Source: Nitrospira sp.
Lineage (GTDB): Bacteria > Nitrospirota > Nitrospiria > Nitrospirales > Nitrospiraceae
Direction of reading: 5' to 3'
Assembly (NCBI GenBank): GCA_018242765.1
Contig: JAFEBH010000025.1
Span: 62,001-126,000, forward strand
DNA length: 64,000 nt
The notes beneath the pieces were generated by a model. That model did no database searches. It was not told the origin of the DNA and was given only the letters and a program-made list of their open reading frames with translations. Shown piece after piece: positions 53,224-61,697 of this stretch (positions are counted from its first letter, which is position 1; every line of letters begins with the position of its first letter). The position numbers and the translations under genes are program-made.

Positions 53224-53579
53224 GCAATTCCCCTTCTCGTTCATGAATTAATCCGTCATGGTGTGAGCATTATAACGATCTCGCACTTCCCAGAAAAGTG
53301 GCGACCAGGCTCCTCACTCAGCGGACATATTCTCGTGGCTTCCTTCGTTTTTCTCAGACACAGCCGCGCAATTGCGCTATGTCATGGACATTCTTCATCT
53401 TTTGTCCGATTCCCCGTCTGAGTCAGGTTTACAGGCCTACATCTGTCCGAATACCGCGTTGACAGTCAAGTCAGACGTGGAGGCTTTCCCCTGCTGTGCC
53501 ACGGGAAGGATCGTAAGAGAACTATGCTCGAAAAGGAAAGGGATTGGCGAACGTGACGGACGAGCTGATTGCGACTTGA
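53224..53579. other. Intergenic, nothing recognised
   Basis: This stretch lies between the HD-GYP gene 3' end and the membrane-protein gene start (both minus strand). A plus-strand frame crosses it without a ribosome-binding site. No hairpin of note was seen. Confidence 0.4.
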
Positions 53580-54599
53580 TTAAGAATGACGCTTTTCGGT
53601 TTCAACGGCTTCTTGAAGAGTTGATACGATCGCATCAAGACTCTCAAGTAGGGCTGTAAAATGATCAGAAACCTCTGTCGCAGTCGTAGACAGAGGTGGC
53701 CTGGACAGGCTCACTTCTTCCTGAACCTGTCCAGCAACAGGCGACTTGAGCGTCTCCACGACCGTAATCAACGGAGTGAGGCTCAGATCCAGCTCACGAG
53801 GTTGAACACCCGCTCCTCGATCTAGCTCATTCACTCTCACGACTGGACGAAGGGGATAGCGGCTATTAATTTTCACCACGACTCCGACATCCCCAGTGGT
53901 AAGCCGAACGGTAGTTCCAACCGGATACACCGACAACTGTTCAACCAGCGCTTTAAGAATCTCTCGTGGGAAGGTGGCCCGTTCAGCGACAAGCAGTTCC
54001 TTCATGGCTTCATGCGGAAACAGCCTGGGACGATACGGACGCTCACTCACTAAGGCATCAAACACATCGACAAGTCCGCAGATTTGGGCCATCTCGTCAA
54101 TCTGTCTTCCCTTGAGGCCTTGGGGATATCCCTGTCCGTTCCATCGCTCATGCGCCTGACGTGTCACTTGTGCCAACCATTGAAAGGCAGGATCACATGC
54201 GAGGATGATTTCGTACCCACGCTCCGGGTGCTGTTCGATCAGAGTCCGCTCCTCTGGCGTGAGTCGCCCCCTTTTGTTCAGCAGCGAAGCGGGCACAGAA
54301 AATAACCCAATATCATGAACAAGCCCGGCAAGTGCCAAGCGATGCAGGTCTTCTCCATAGTACCCCAATCCAATCCCAACTCGTGTACCCAAGATGGCGA
54401 CATTCAGGAGGTTGGTCAGGAGTGGCGAACCCGGTGGCCCAGACAACGCTTCAACCACAAGTTCATCCGTCTTGTACAGCGACGCCACCACGTCTGATGC
54501 AAGCACTTCAAGGCTTCGGATCGAAACCATATGCCGTCCTTGCACAGCGACCGCTGCTTCATCCAAGGTTTGAATCGCTCTCTCATACCATGCTGTCAC
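53580..54599 (-). CDS. HD-GYP-domain protein
   Basis: A 339-residue protein whose middle (about 95-260) is an HD-GYP domain: GLVHDIGLFSVP, then QAHERWNGQGYPQG and LVDVFDALVSERPYRP. HD-GYP enzymes hydrolyse cyclic-di-GMP to GMP. The canonical HHE..GYP reads QAHE here, so one metal ligand is missing, and HDIGK reads HDIGL; activity is uncertain. The C-terminal part has a Val/Leu-rich beta region and a helical tail. It is last in the minus-strand chemosensory cluster, 143 bases after the Hpt-like gene. Confidence 0.82.
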   Translation of the reverse strand: MTAWYERAIQTLDEAAVAVQGRHMVSIRSLEVLASDVVASLYKTDELVVEALSGPPGSPLLTNLLNVAILGTRVGIGLGYYGEDLHRLALAGLVHDIGLFSVPASLLNKRGRLTPEERTLIEQHPERGYEIILACDPAFQWLAQVTRQAHERWNGQGYPQGLKGRQIDEMAQICGLVDVFDALVSERPYRPRLFPHEAMKELLVAERATFPREILKALVEQLSVYPVGTTVRLTTGDVGVVVKINSRYPLRPVVRVNELDRGAGVQPRELDLSLTPLITVVETLKSPVAGQVQEEVSLSRPPLSTTATEVSDHFTALLESLDAIVSTLQEAVETEKRHS

Positions 54600-54742
54600 G
54601 ACGACACTCCTGCACCGAGAACAACTCGCTTGTGCTGGTCACTCGTACGCGTGCCTGACCACTGCCTACTGCGTCCGCAGATAACGCAATGCCCAACGTC
54701 CATGCTTAATCAGAAGACACCTGGCCGAGAGTTTTAACCTGG

Positions 54743-55681
54743 TCAGGGGAATACCACACCTTGGATGGCTAACCGTTCGACTCGCCCACTCTCTACCCAC
54801 GCTTCAACGGCTTTCACACACTGGGCCAGACGCAACAGAACAGCCTCGATGCTCCGCGATGAGATCGCAACACGTTGTTGCAATACAATCCCAAGAAAAC
54901 TATGCAGACCCATAAAGAATGTCACGGCTTGTGACGCATTCACCTGCTGAGCAGCCGACCACACCTGTGCGACGCGCTCCACGGCCATCAGCAGGTCACC
55001 TGAAGATACTGCAGCTGAGGTAGCACCCGATATGAGCGAACGGAGCACCCCTGCCAGATGACGCTCCTGCTGTTGAACAAGGGTGAGGAAGACTTGATCT
55101 CCCTCGGCCGACCGATCAAGAAATTCCTGAATTGACGAGACCTGGTAGTGTTCCATGCCACGCTGGATGAGGGCCTCGGCTTGAGCCACAATCGTCTGAA
55201 TAAGATTTCTCGACACCGATTGTGATGAGCTGACTTTCATCTGAAGCCCCTGGAGCAGGGTCACCAGCTCTTTGGTCGGAACTGTCGGTGAAAGATTCTG
55301 TTCAGTCGTCTGTGGGGGCACCGCCTCGAACGCCACTCCTGTCGCACGAGTCAGGGCTCCGTGGATATGCCCGAGTTGCTTACATAGTGCGACAAAGTCG
55401 TTGGCAGAAATTCTGGTGGAAGGATCTTGCAGGACTTCAATAAGCGGAAGGGCGGAAAAACTTGCACGTTCGACATCAGCAAGATGGACGGTCGCTGCTG
55501 ACCCCCCAAGATTGGTAATCCCAACCTTGATCGTCTGAGCCAGCAGACGATGCCGGTCGGATTCCGGTGCCTGTTGGAGTTCATCCAGTGCCACATGAAT
55601 CTGCTGAAGCCATTCATGAGCCTCTTGCACAAAGAGTTCAACCAGCTCTTTCTGGAACCCATCTTCCGCTTCAACAGGCAT
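54743..55681 (-). CDS. Hpt-like protein lacking the phosphorylatable histidine
   Basis: A 312-residue helical protein. The first 110 residues have the outline of an Hpt domain (VELFVQEAHEWLQQIHVALD, later LGGSAATVHLADVERAS), with the LGGSAAT loop where Hpt proteins have H-x-x-K-G-S-A-A-T; the phosphorylated His is absent. The rest (about 170-312) is a separate helical domain (VSSIQEFLDRSAEGDQVFLT, MAVERVAQVWSAAQQVNASQ). No family is recognised for the C-terminal part. Its place between the receiver/coiled-coil gene and HD-GYP points to a structural or sequestering role in the chemosensory array. Confidence 0.65.
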   Translation of the reverse strand: MPVEAEDGFQKELVELFVQEAHEWLQQIHVALDELQQAPESDRHRLLAQTIKVGITNLGGSAATVHLADVERASFSALPLIEVLQDPSTRISANDFVALCKQLGHIHGALTRATGVAFEAVPPQTTEQNLSPTVPTKELVTLLQGLQMKVSSSQSVSRNLIQTIVAQAEALIQRGMEHYQVSSIQEFLDRSAEGDQVFLTLVQQQERHLAGVLRSLISGATSAAVSSGDLLMAVERVAQVWSAAQQVNASQAVTFFMGLHSFLGIVLQQRVAISSRSIEAVLLRLAQCVKAVEAWVESGRVERLAIQGVVFP

Positions 55682-55735
55682 GAGTGTCGGTCCTTCACTA
55701 CCGCTCGAGCCACATGAGGGCTCCGGTTATCCGCC

Positions 55736-56929
55736 TTACGGCTGTCCTTTTCTGCTTCCTAGCTGAGATGCTAATCCTGCGATCTCACCCAGTTTTCTCA
55801 CCATTTCCTCAAATCGTTTCGTCGCACTTTCAGCAGATTGCTCTGCCTCCACTGCCCGTTGTGTCAATCCCTCATTGCGTTCACGTTCAGAGGCAAGAAG
55901 TCCCTCCAGCGCCTGGATTCTGGCAGCCGTTGTTTCCAATTCGTGTATTCGTTCCGCTGTTTCAGTCCTGCTCTTCCGTTCGGTCAAGAGCTCGGCCTGG
56001 AGGGATGCACGTGCATGTTGAAGCTCCAAGATCTGCTGCTGATCATTCGCCAACCGCGCTTCTGTCTCTTTCACCTTTGCCGAAATACCTTCCAAATCAG
56101 CAAGTTGTTGGACGAGTTGTTCGGCGGCCGCCCGTTCAGTGTCCAAGGATGATTCCAATTCTTCCACCCGGCCGGAGAGTGTCTGCGCATTCACCATGGC
56201 CTGTTTCAGTGAGTTGACAACATCCTGTTCAGACTTGACCGCAGCTTCCAGCTCAGGAATTCTCGCAATTTGCTGCTCAAGCATGGTCAGCTTCTGCTGC
56301 AGGCTGCTGACTCGCTGACGTTCCATCGTCAGCTGAGACTCATTTTCCTTGGCTCGCGCAAGTTGTGTTGTAAGGTCTGCTACCCGCTTCGTTAGCTCTT
56401 CCGAACGCGTACGTTCTACCTGTAGCTGACGTTCAAACTCATTAATCTGACCCGTCTCCTGAGGCCCACTCTGGAGGGAATCTCCCAAGGCAGGAAGAAT
56501 ATTTTCCGGTGCTGCTTCTTGAGCAGAATGAGGAGAACTAGGAGCAGGACGTGACGCCTCTTGTCGTTTCGCAAGAAGCTCGAAGACTCGATCTTTAAGC
56601 GAGGTACCTTGGAAGGGTTTCTTCAAAACCCCATCGGCTCGACAGGACTCCGCCTGTCTGGTTACTTCGTCATTCACGATACCTGAAATCAGAAGAACAG
56701 GCGTCGTTGCAAGCGCAGGCTGTCCACGGACAAATGCACATACTTCATACCCGCTCTTATCCGGCATGATGACATCTGACACCACCACGTCGGGCCGTTC
56801 CTTCGCAAGATAGGCTAAGGCCTCTTCTCCGTTTGCAGCAAGCATGACACTAAAGCCAGCTTCCGCTAACAGGCGTTCCGCCACTTTTCGCACTGCAATG
56901 CTGTCATCCGCGATTAAGATCTTCGGCAT
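55736..56929 (-). CDS. Receiver domain with long coiled coil
   Basis: Residues 1-120 are a response-regulator receiver: ILIADDS at the N-terminus, phosphoacceptor D52 in VVVSDVIMPDKSG, Thr/Ser in LLISG and Lys in LKKPFQG. Residues about 160-385 form a continuous coiled coil (VERTRSEELTKRVADLTTQL through ERERNEGLTQRAVEAEQS). There is no output enzyme or DNA-binding domain. Receiver/coiled-coil proteins such as FrzS organise polarity or arrays in gliding bacteria. I start at the ATG at 56929 where the receiver begins. It is the third gene after cheA on the same strand. Confidence 0.85.
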   Translation of the reverse strand: MPKILIADDSIAVRKVAERLLAEAGFSVMLAANGEEALAYLAKERPDVVVSDVIMPDKSGYEVCAFVRGQPALATTPVLLISGIVNDEVTRQAESCRADGVLKKPFQGTSLKDRVFELLAKRQEASRPAPSSPHSAQEAAPENILPALGDSLQSGPQETGQINEFERQLQVERTRSEELTKRVADLTTQLARAKENESQLTMERQRVSSLQQKLTMLEQQIARIPELEAAVKSEQDVVNSLKQAMVNAQTLSGRVEELESSLDTERAAAEQLVQQLADLEGISAKVKETEARLANDQQQILELQHARASLQAELLTERKSRTETAERIHELETTAARIQALEGLLASERERNEGLTQRAVEAEQSAESATKRFEEMVRKLGEIAGLASQLGSRKGQP

Positions 56930-56968
56930 GCTTGCACCTTTCCTTCGTCCAACCACCGACGGGCATGA

Positions 56969-57415
56969 TCACGAGCCCATCCCCAATCTGGACACCGAAA
57001 GAATCGGAATCTCGTCAAGGCCATTGGCATAACTTCCCTCGGCTGGCAAATCCGTGCCGCGATACGTCTGAATCATCGAGTGGTCAATAGTGTGTAGAAC
57101 TGGAATCGCTTCGTCGATACACAGCGCCATGTCGCCCAAGGGATGTTTCACTCTCAAACACAATGGGTGGCTCCCCTGTACCGCACATTGAAGCAGTGCA
57201 GCCAGATCAAAAACCGGTAGTACCGCATGATCAAGACGAACAACAGCCGTGAAAAAAGGGGTTTGCCCTGACACCGGAATCGGCTGAGTCCATCCTGAAA
57301 TCTCCGTCACGTCCAAAGTCTTCACTGCTAACTGTCTTCCTCCCACCCAAAACACCACCACATGCCATAAATGAGAGGCTCCTTGGTGCTGAGACTTTCC
57401 ACCTGTTCTCAGCAT
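56969..57415 (-). CDS. CheW-like scaffold protein (divergent)
   Basis: A 148-residue CheW fold, clear by pattern: VVVFWVGGRQLAVKTLDVTE (first subdomain), TAVVRLDHAVLPVFDLAALL (GxVxPLxDL-type motif), and a closing IPILSVSRLG. The sequence is divergent from canonical CheW. Such adaptors link receptors to CheA. Its start overlaps the previous CheW-like gene by 7 bases, so the two are translated together. Confidence 0.72.
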   Translation of the reverse strand: MLRTGGKSQHQGASHLWHVVVFWVGGRQLAVKTLDVTEISGWTQPIPVSGQTPFFTAVVRLDHAVLPVFDLAALLQCAVQGSHPLCLRVKHPLGDMALCIDEAIPVLHTIDHSMIQTYRGTDLPAEGSYANGLDEIPILSVSRLGMGS

Positions 57416-57942
57416 CTCTGGCTCTTGCTCTCCGCAGCTCCCTGCACAGCAGCAAGAGGCACCATTCCGCCTTGATCAGTTCTCGAGGTGACTCCCTGGA
57501 TCTGGTCTTCGAGTACCCAGGTAATATTCAGAACGAGCGCCACACTGCGGACGAACGGGATCATGCCAAGGTACCATCGTTGTTCTGGCCCACGGAACTG
57601 AGCAGGCAGAGGCAGAACATGGGATCGCTGGATCTCGAGCATGCCATGAACCTTCTCAACTCGCACACTCCCGTGACGCCCATCCTTGGCAAGAAGCACC
57701 GTGCTTGTACCATCCCCGAATCCCTCGCTCGGCAAATTGAGTCGCATGGTGAGATTGACGACGTTATAGACCCTTCCTGATACAACTGGATCGCGAAAGG
57801 GGCTTACTTCTTCATTGGTCAGGACACCTTGAATCGATTCGGCATCGAACGCCAGATATCGTCCGCCAATTGTTGTGATAAGAAAACGTCGTGACGAAGT
57901 GGGGCTGGATGTCAGATTCTCCTTCTTCGCCAGAACACTCAT
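57409..57942 (-). CDS. CheW-like scaffold protein
   Basis: About 177 residues. The CheW features are FLITTIGGRYLAFDAESIQG, SGRVYNVVNLTMRLNLP (a RGxxxPVxDLR-like position) and VEKVHGMLEIQR near residue 105. GGAAGGA lies 8 bases before the ATG at 57942, supporting this start over a longer frame reaching into cheA. It directly follows the CheA-REC gene (70 bases) and is coupled to a second CheW-like gene, so the array has at least three such adaptors including the one at the window edge. Confidence 0.8.
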   Translation of the reverse strand: MSVLAKKENLTSSPTSSRRFLITTIGGRYLAFDAESIQGVLTNEEVSPFRDPVVSGRVYNVVNLTMRLNLPSEGFGDGTSTVLLAKDGRHGSVRVEKVHGMLEIQRSHVLPLPAQFRGPEQRWYLGMIPFVRSVALVLNITWVLEDQIQGVTSRTDQGGMVPLAAVQGAAESKSQRC

Positions 57943-58012
57943 ACCAATGTCCTTCCGTTCATTTTCTGCAAGAAATCCTATTTCGTCAATCAATACAAAG
58001 CTTTCCGCAATG

Positions 58013-61000
58013 CTACTTGCGAAGAACTGAAGTTCGCCCAACCCATCGTTCAATCTCTTGTAGCAAAACCCGTTCTTCCACAGGCTTCGTAATGTAGGCC
58101 GTTGCCCCAATGTTAATCGCCATGTGGTGGTGTTTCTCACCAGCCCTGGTCGTCATGACCAATACAGGCGTGTCCTTAGTATCTGGTCGGCTTCTGAGTG
58201 CCTGAACAACCTCGAATCCATTGAGTTTCGGCATCTCGAGATCCGTAATGATCAGCGAGTATCGCGCGGTGGCGGCTTTTCGGAAACCATCCTCTCCATC
58301 AACCGCTGTGTCAACCTGATAGCCTGCCGACTCCAACATCTTGCCCACGAACTTGCGGATACTCAATGAGTCATCCACCAACAGCAACCGGACATCGTGT
58401 GTCCCCTCCACCGTCGACTCGAGTGATGGAACATCCTGAGCATGACGGTCCTTGCGCGAGGATGTCATCATCGCAACCGAGATCTTGGCCTCTTGTGAGA
58501 ACAAGCGCGATGGGTCAATCACAAGAACGATGCGTCCCTCTGGATCGATCGTGGCACCTCCGAAAACCGACCGCTCGAACGGTTTCAGTTTTCCGAGCGA
58601 TTTGATCACGATTTCTTGTCGGCCCAATAGCTCATCGACCGCTAGCCCAATAGAACCGGTGGCCATTCTAACAATGACGATGGGCATCGTTTCATCTATC
58701 AGAGCTTGTTCGCGATGCAACAGATGGCGCAATGAATGAACCGGGATCGTCTGGTCCTCAACCTGCAAGAACGTCTGATGAGTCTGCTGTTGCAGGGAGG
58801 ACACTGTTGGAATAGTTACTTCCACGATGCCTGCCAACGGAATTGCATATCGTTCGGTACCTGCACGTACCAATAAAGCCGTCGCAATGAGCAGAGTGAG
58901 CGGGATATGGAGCGTAAATTTCGTTCCAGCTCCAGGCTCCGACTCCACATCGATATGCCCATTCATGCTTGTAATAGCCTGTTTGACAACGTCAAGCCCG
59001 ACCCCCCGACCAGCTTGATCTCCTACTTGCTCGGCAGTGGAGAACCCTGGAAGAAAAATCAGCTGCAGCGCTTGCGTATCCGACATCGAAGCCATGTGAT
59101 CAGATTGAACCAATCCCATCTTGACGGCTTTTGCGCGTATTTTCTTCAAGTCCATACCTGCCCCGTCATCCTCAACTTCAATGATGACGGAGTTACCTCG
59201 ATGACTCGCGTGCAAATAGATGGTCCCGACGGCTGGTTTCCCCTTTGCAATTCGTTCGACAGATGGTTCGATACCGTGATAAACGGCATTTCGGACGAGG
59301 TGCACAAGAGGATCGACCAAGCGCTCCACAACACCGGTATCGACCTCAGTCTGTTCACCGGAGGTTACAAGGGAGACATCTTTATTCAAGGCATGTGCCG
59401 TCTCACGAATCGTTCGACGAAATCTTGTAAAAGGGGTGCCTATGGGGACCATCCGGGCACGGGCAATTTCGTCTCTCATCAACAGCGTCAGCTGTTGCAG
59501 CTGGCTCATGTCATCATGCGCACTGCGGATGGATCCATCAAGCTGCAGCATCGACTCGCTGATGTCATCCGTGATCTCTCCGATGCGCCGAGCCAGGATG
59601 TTGAAGTCATCGTACTTGTCCAGCTCGAGGTTCCCGAAATCTCCAAGCCCACTCATTCCCTGAATGACGGGCTCTAAATGGTGACTTGGTGTTTCCTGAT
59701 AGGTAAACATATGCTTGTCCGCGAATGTCTGGACGGAATCTCCTAACCGAGCTTTGAACACCAAGACTTGCCGAGACAGTTGCTCCAACACCCGCAACCG
59801 TTGCTCGAGCCGACCACGTCCGATGACCAGCTCGCCTACGAGATTCATGAGCCGCTCTAATCGAGCATGGCTGACACGGATGACATCACGGCTCTCGACT
59901 ATGCCACTGGCTCCACGGTCTTGCCTCTGTGGCTCACTCGTTACGGCAATCTGGTTCTTTGACACACTCGGCACCTGATCTGATGATCTTAAGGTGCCGG
60001 CGTCGATACTGGGGCTCTGTGCGAGGTATTTCAACTCAGATTGGACTGCTTCGAATCGTTGTTTCGTGAGAACCGCCGAACCCGGATCCCCTTGTATGAG
60101 GGCTCGAACCGCATCAACGGAACGCAACATCACATCCGTATGCCCAGGCAACACAATGAGCCGCTCATCACGCACAGCCCCCATGAAATCTTCAACGTAA
60201 TGGATGAGATCACCAATCGCTCTGAATCCCACAGTATAGGCTGAACCTTTCAGCGTATGGGCGGTGCGAAACAGCTGATTGATAAGTTCTCGGTTGTGAG
60301 GATCTTTCTCAAGCCTCAAGAGGTCGGCTTCTAGCGTTTCCAGATACTCTTGCGCCTCAGGCACAAAATACGACTGAACGTCAGCCTCCAGGTTTGGAAA
60401 CAAATACCTATCAGGCCTCTCACCCTGGGGAGGCACACCGGAGATCTCTGCCCCACTTAGAACGGGCACTCCTTTGGTTGCCACACGTGGCTGCTTAGCC
60501 GTGGTACGGTTATCTTGCCTCCCACTCATGTGCGTCAGAACGTGCATAAGGTGAGGAACGCTGTGTTGTAGTGATTCACGCTGTGCGGGATCGCGATGCA
60601 GAATGCGTCGGATCATGCCAGATGCCTTGGACATCGCATCAAGCAAATCGTCAGTGAGTGAAAGACGTTGCTCGCGAATCGCCATCAGGCATTCTTCCAT
60701 CGGATGCGCGACATCCCCAATGATCTGAAACGCCACGGTGTAGGCCGACCCCTTGAGCGTGTGCGTGGCTCGAAAAAGCTTATCGATCGCCTCACGATCA
60801 TCCTTATTCCGTCGGAGAGCCTTGATCAGATCATCAATGGCAGTAAGGTATCCATCGGCCTCCGGTTGAAAATAGGCCAGTACTTCATTGTCAAGTTCAG
60901 GAACGAGATACTCCATACCGAGAAGAGATCCCTCCTGATGAGCATCACCCGGCTCATGGTGTGAGGCGAGACAGCGTTCAACCAGACGCTCATCCTCATT

Positions 61001-61333
61001 CTCACCTTGACTAATGGATCGAACAAGAGACTGAATAGTTTGAGTCAGCGTTCGCATATAGCCCACAGTCTGTGGCCATTGCTCAGGAAGGAAGCCGGGA
61101 GCCTGCTCAAGTAAGGTTTCTAAACGTTCAGCCAACCGTGCGACTCCCTTGTAACCATACAGAGCCGCCGCTCCACGAATACGATGGGCAACTATGAACT
61201 GTACGCTTAATGGCTGTGGCGCGGGAATACTATCAGCGGATGAGCGTAACGCCTCAGTTAAGACGGCCATCCCATCCAATGCTTCCATGACGAAAATGTC
61301 GATGAGATTTTTCCGGTCAAAGTCAGAACTCAT
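58013..61333 (-). CDS. cheA: CheA-type hybrid kinase with three Hpt domains and a receiver
   Basis: An 1106-residue chemosensory kinase of the Pil/Chp (ChpA/PilL) type. Three Hpt domains: H50 (VAHRIRGAAAL), H191 (ATHTLKGSAYTV) and H359 (TAHTLKGSAYTV); the last two are near duplicates. After the dimerisation helices (SHARLERLMNLVGELVIGRG) come the ATPase (HLVRNAVYHGIE, EVEDDGAGMD, DQAGRGVGLDVVKQ), a CheW domain (about 800-935) and a C-terminal receiver (LLLVDDSLSIRKFVGKML; Asp in IITDLEMPKLNG). Kinase and phosphate sink in one chain let phosphoryl groups pass between Hpt domains and the receiver. It should read signals from the MCP next to it. Confidence 0.94.
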   Translation of the reverse strand: MSSDFDRKNLIDIFVMEALDGMAVLTEALRSSADSIPAPQPLSVQFIVAHRIRGAAALYGYKGVARLAERLETLLEQAPGFLPEQWPQTVGYMRTLTQTIQSLVRSISQGENEDERLVERCLASHHEPGDAHQEGSLLGMEYLVPELDNEVLAYFQPEADGYLTAIDDLIKALRRNKDDREAIDKLFRATHTLKGSAYTVAFQIIGDVAHPMEECLMAIREQRLSLTDDLLDAMSKASGMIRRILHRDPAQRESLQHSVPHLMHVLTHMSGRQDNRTTAKQPRVATKGVPVLSGAEISGVPPQGERPDRYLFPNLEADVQSYFVPEAQEYLETLEADLLRLEKDPHNRELINQLFRTAHTLKGSAYTVGFRAIGDLIHYVEDFMGAVRDERLIVLPGHTDVMLRSVDAVRALIQGDPGSAVLTKQRFEAVQSELKYLAQSPSIDAGTLRSSDQVPSVSKNQIAVTSEPQRQDRGASGIVESRDVIRVSHARLERLMNLVGELVIGRGRLEQRLRVLEQLSRQVLVFKARLGDSVQTFADKHMFTYQETPSHHLEPVIQGMSGLGDFGNLELDKYDDFNILARRIGEITDDISESMLQLDGSIRSAHDDMSQLQQLTLLMRDEIARARMVPIGTPFTRFRRTIRETAHALNKDVSLVTSGEQTEVDTGVVERLVDPLVHLVRNAVYHGIEPSVERIAKGKPAVGTIYLHASHRGNSVIIEVEDDGAGMDLKKIRAKAVKMGLVQSDHMASMSDTQALQLIFLPGFSTAEQVGDQAGRGVGLDVVKQAITSMNGHIDVESEPGAGTKFTLHIPLTLLIATALLVRAGTERYAIPLAGIVEVTIPTVSSLQQQTHQTFLQVEDQTIPVHSLRHLLHREQALIDETMPIVIVRMATGSIGLAVDELLGRQEIVIKSLGKLKPFERSVFGGATIDPEGRIVLVIDPSRLFSQEAKISVAMMTSSRKDRHAQDVPSLESTVEGTHDVRLLLVDDSLSIRKFVGKMLESAGYQVDTAVDGEDGFRKAATARYSLIITDLEMPKLNGFEVVQALRSRPDTKDTPVLVMTTRAGEKHHHMAINIGATAYITKPVEERVLLQEIERWVGRTSVLRK

Positions 61334-61697
61334 TCTTGCCTTTTATCCCGATGTCATGCTTGTCCGTGACTTCAATAAGGTGCCGCTCCCACACCATCCC
61401 TGACGGGTTCTGTCCTCCCCGGTAATCTCGTCCTAAACGTATTGAAAAACTCAGGGGCTCGGGTTCCGTTGGCGACGAAACTGCCAAGAGTCGGTGCGAC
61501 GTGGGTACCCGAAACCTTGAGGAAGCGACGCATCTGTACAAAGCTCTCTCTCTGAGGGCCTCTCTACACGCGATCCTGCCAGCCAGACCTGACATGCTCC
61601 TGGCCTCATGTTTGATTATCGTGTGGCGAAGAAATCGGTGGGCTTGCCCCAGTGCTGTACCGGCCCCTGCAGGAGAATCACTCATGAATCACGCGAG
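61334..61697. other. Gap between MCP and CheA genes, no supported gene
   Basis: A 120-codon minus-strand frame (61323-61685) fills the gap and overlaps the cheA start, but it has no ribosome-binding site, and its composition (many Arg/Ser, no domain) argues against translation. The spacing suggests separate expression control between the MCP and cheA. Confidence 0.4.

Noticed and set aside
61323..61685. 120-codon minus-strand frame between MCP and CheA
   Set aside because: No ribosome-binding site, unusual composition, overlaps the cheA start.
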